Source: Rhyacophila brunnea
Lineage: Eukaryota > Arthropoda > Insecta > Trichoptera > Rhyacophilidae
Assembly: GCA_022495005.1 (NCBI GenBank)
Contig: JAGYXB010001793.1
Coordinates: forward strand, 620,001-684,000
Direction of reading: 5' to 3'
DNA: 64,000 bases
Shown: positions 61,415 through 64,000 of the stretch, one piece after another
Layout: each line of letters starts with the position of its first letter
Numbering within the stretch: position 1 is the first letter of the stretch
Translations under genes and position numbers: made by a program
The notes under the pieces: model-generated
Seen by the model: only the letters and a program-made list of their open reading frames with translations
Databases searched by the model: none
Told to the model about the DNA's origin: nothing

Positions 61415-61830
61415 GGTAGTGATTATAAATTATATTTCTCTGAGGTATGAGTGTGTATACTATAATACATACTCGTGCCTCAGAGAAATATAATATAATC
61501 ACTAGAAAAAATCTTTTTTGATAAAATACGACAAACATGCGGGATTCAAACCCACGCCCATATACTCTTCCAACAAGGTTTTGTGTGTCCTATCTAATTG
61601 AGATGAAATTGAACAGCTTTAAAATAATTCTCTATGAAGCGCTTTCTATTTTACGGTCGGTTTTTGTATTTTAAATCAAACTATTAATAATCACCTTAAT
61701 TACTAATGGGCATCAGGATCTCTCCATATTTTTGTTATAACGTACTTTTAGGCACTAATACTTTAGTAAACTTTTCTTTGTTCAACAAATAATTCAAAAG
61801 ATTTAAGAATGTAACAAAATTGGGTATTTT
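61415..61830. repeat. Hairpin plus tRNA-like cassette plus MITE arm
   Basis: A 35-bp stem (agtgattataaattatattt, ctctgaggtatgagtgtg, mirrored) fills 61415-61500. A tRNA-like sequence follows on the minus strand (reverse B box gggattcaaacccacg at 61541-61556). A degenerate arm of the 7789-type MITE ends the unit (caaataattcaaaagattta at 61785-61806). Confidence 0.65.
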
Positions 61831-62587
61831 TCCAGAAAAGGTTATGCGGAGACATTTGAAAAAAATCTGAAATAATCGTGTTCATTGCAACGTAGGGAAC
61901 GTTCAGTTTAAAGTAGGTACATACAATATGTATTAATACAATTAACATCTAGCGTTGAGATGTTAATACAGGATAATATGTTGGAGTGAAAAAAAAATAA
62001 TGACCCTTGTAGGTACATAGTTCCCATTTCAATAATTTTTATTTGTTTATTACGAAACAATAAAATTTATAAGAGGATTCTGGCAGACCAAATTGTATGC
62101 GACTTGGTGTAAGTTTATTTTTTCAAATAATGTTTCCATTTAATTTTATAACATCAATAATTTGCTTACTATGGATGAAATGTCAAAGGTCCAGAGCATT
62201 AAGCTTCGAAGGTCAATCTTGAAAAGGATCCTATATTTACCTGTCAGTCGAAGTACACTATTATGGTAGTGTTATATTGACGATCATGTAAGTACATTGT
62301 TCTTTTGCTGATTTGGTTCGGGAATTTACCGTAGTACGACGGTATAGTAGGTAGTAAGTACTTGGGGTTGACAATTCAAACAAGCTTTTACGAAGAAAGC
62401 TCTTACCACCATCTTAATGTGTAGGTTGCAGAACAATAGCTATCGATATAACTCTGCAGATATATATCGTGGAAAAGGTCAAAATTCACCCCCCGATGTC
62501 GTACTAAGAAAAATCTGTGTAGATGCTTTATTGTAATATATTACAATATAGGTACATATTTTAAAAACCTCAAATATTAATTTGTAT

Positions 62588-62790
62588 ATGTTCGATCCCA
62601 AGAAGATCAAAATATGTATTAACAGTTTTTTTTTGCAAAAACAAATGGTTTTTAACCAATTACTCAACCTATTAGGTCCATACTCTGGGTCCAAACACAC
62701 ATTGAAAAATAACATGTGAATTTTCCAGATCCGAGATTCGAACCTGGACCTCACGACAAGTCTGACACGTTACTGCTTAGCCATCGTTGG
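62588..62790 (-). repeat. tRNA-derived SINE
   Basis: Plus-strand order: ttcgatcccaagaagatc, gtattaacag, ctcaacctattaggtccat, ctgggtccaaacacacattg, aaataacatgtgaa. A reverse B box follows (gagattcgaacctgg) and the A-box side gcttagccatcgttggc. Sequence like the left end of the 23628 element follows at 62798. Confidence 0.85.
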
Positions 62791-64000
62791 CATGGTTACA
62801 TGTAAATTGTACGTATGCAGTTCTTCGTGGGACACTTATTCGTGTGCCGCAGTACGTGAAACATGAGTTCGTGCAACATTTAATCAAATGACGAGTTCTT
62901 CGTTGAACATTTCACCGTGGAATACATTTCACCGTGGAATATGTACGTATTCTACAACATGTGGCGCTAGTTTGCTCTTCCAATTAGATTCAATACGAAT
63001 TTTATGAGATGTCTTTATTGGTTTTAAATAATTTAATGTTGAAACTACATAAATAATATACCTGTACGATATGATTGTATTTATAATCTACTTACCTACC
63101 TATTTTTTAATGTGTGTTCCTTGTATTAAGATGGTTTTATTACGTATTGTTAAGTGTTTTATTTAGACATTAATATTGTAAGTTACCGAAATAGCAATAT
63201 TTTGTTAAATATTATAAATAAATAATATTATATTTATAATTTCCTGACTGATATGACTTATAGATATACCTACCTAATATAATGTTTTCCTAATTCCCAC
63301 CAATAAATAGCTGGCACTACATAATATTACTAATAAAAATCATCAATTATCTATACTTACATGATTCCAATATATTACACAAGGAATTATAAATCTGTAT
63401 CTATGTAAAAGAAGTGCCTATCTCAAAATTGTCTAATATGTACTAAGTTAAGTGTTGAAAAGTTCTTAAAAATTTTCAAAAATTGCTTTATTTTTTAGTC
63501 TTGTCCAAATTATTTATTTGTATTAAAAACAACAAAAAAATCTATAGTGCATCATTATTGTAAAATTATCAATTAACAAGTCTGAACGGTATTAAACAAT
63601 CGCTTGTACTGGAGCTAGATAAATAATTAACATTTTTGCTCCAAAGCGCAATACATTGGGCTCCATTGAATGGAAATTATATTAATAAATAAATTTTTTA
63701 CAAAGAATGTTATCACTTGTTAGCCATTCGCCCAGCCCATTGGGTCTTTACGCTACTACGTACTTATCTATAAAAATCATTAATATCCTAAATGAATTAA
63801 ATAACAGCATTTATCTATAGTAAAAGTTAAAGTAGGTAGGTATTGCCATCTTTGTATTTTCAATAATGCCTACATACTAAAGGTTTCAAATCAACTAGTC
63901 CGTTGTCCACACGCAAAATTTATGTGTATAAGAAACATTTGATCTGGTTTTATATACAAATATAAATATACATATTAATACAATAAGAGAATCTGAATAA
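62791..64000. other. Window end, no gene recognised
   Basis: 62795-62960 repeats words of the element at 23628 (cgtatgcagttc, ttcaccgtgga twice). The remainder is AT-rich and featureless. Confidence 0.4.

Overview
The window is nuclear DNA from an insect-like arthropod: very AT-rich, gene-poor, with long introns and many transposon relics and microsatellites. The abundance of ataatatta-type and taggtacct-type words fits hemipterans (for example aphid relatives) or Lepidoptera; I cannot decide the order from this window. I found no bacterial genes, CRISPR array or phage genes.

One real protein-coding gene is recognised. It is on the minus strand, from its start codon at 30985 down through the left edge of the window, and encodes an ionotropic glutamate receptor of the kainate (GluK/Grik) type. 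Eight consecutive exons join in phase with GT-AG introns: 30985-30880 (signal peptide), 15857-15708, 15210-14944, 13272-13064, 11066-10878, 8332-8168, 7338-6907 and 5982-5759. Together they give the amino-terminal domain, the S1 half of the glutamate-binding domain and transmembrane helix M1. The next step in the transcript is a pore exon, and there are two: 2523-2386 (cassette B) and 1528-1391 (cassette A). Both are exactly 138 nt, have the same phases, align without gaps (22 of 45 residues identical) and encode the same segment: M1-M2 linker, M2 re-entrant loop and Q/R site. A carries Gln at the Q/R site; B carries Ala. This looks like a duplicated, probably alternatively spliced pore-loop cassette and is the main discovery candidate. 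M3, S2 and M4 must lie beyond position 1.

Introns and flanks: a degenerate R1-clade LINE (2978-5080) separates M1 from the pore cassettes. Introns 2-6 hold SINE copies, a LINE 3' end, a hAT-type non-autonomous element with an intact 8-bp target duplication (13942-14514), and hairpin MITEs. Intron 1 (about 15 kb) holds an LTR end with a primer-binding site, LINE tails, MITEs, a roughly 300-bp near-perfect palindrome (22481-22787), SINEs, and a less AT-rich block near exon 1 that could be regulatory.

From 31 to 64 kb, upstream of the receptor, I see no second recognisable gene. This part holds mariner transposase fragments (38440-38745 and 41498-41935), several LINE 3' ends, nested inverted-repeat elements, a GC-rich foldback element (46218-47103), tRNA-derived SINEs, further palindromes, and a few unexplained GC-richer blocks, including a cysteine-rich exon-like stretch at 55687-55786.
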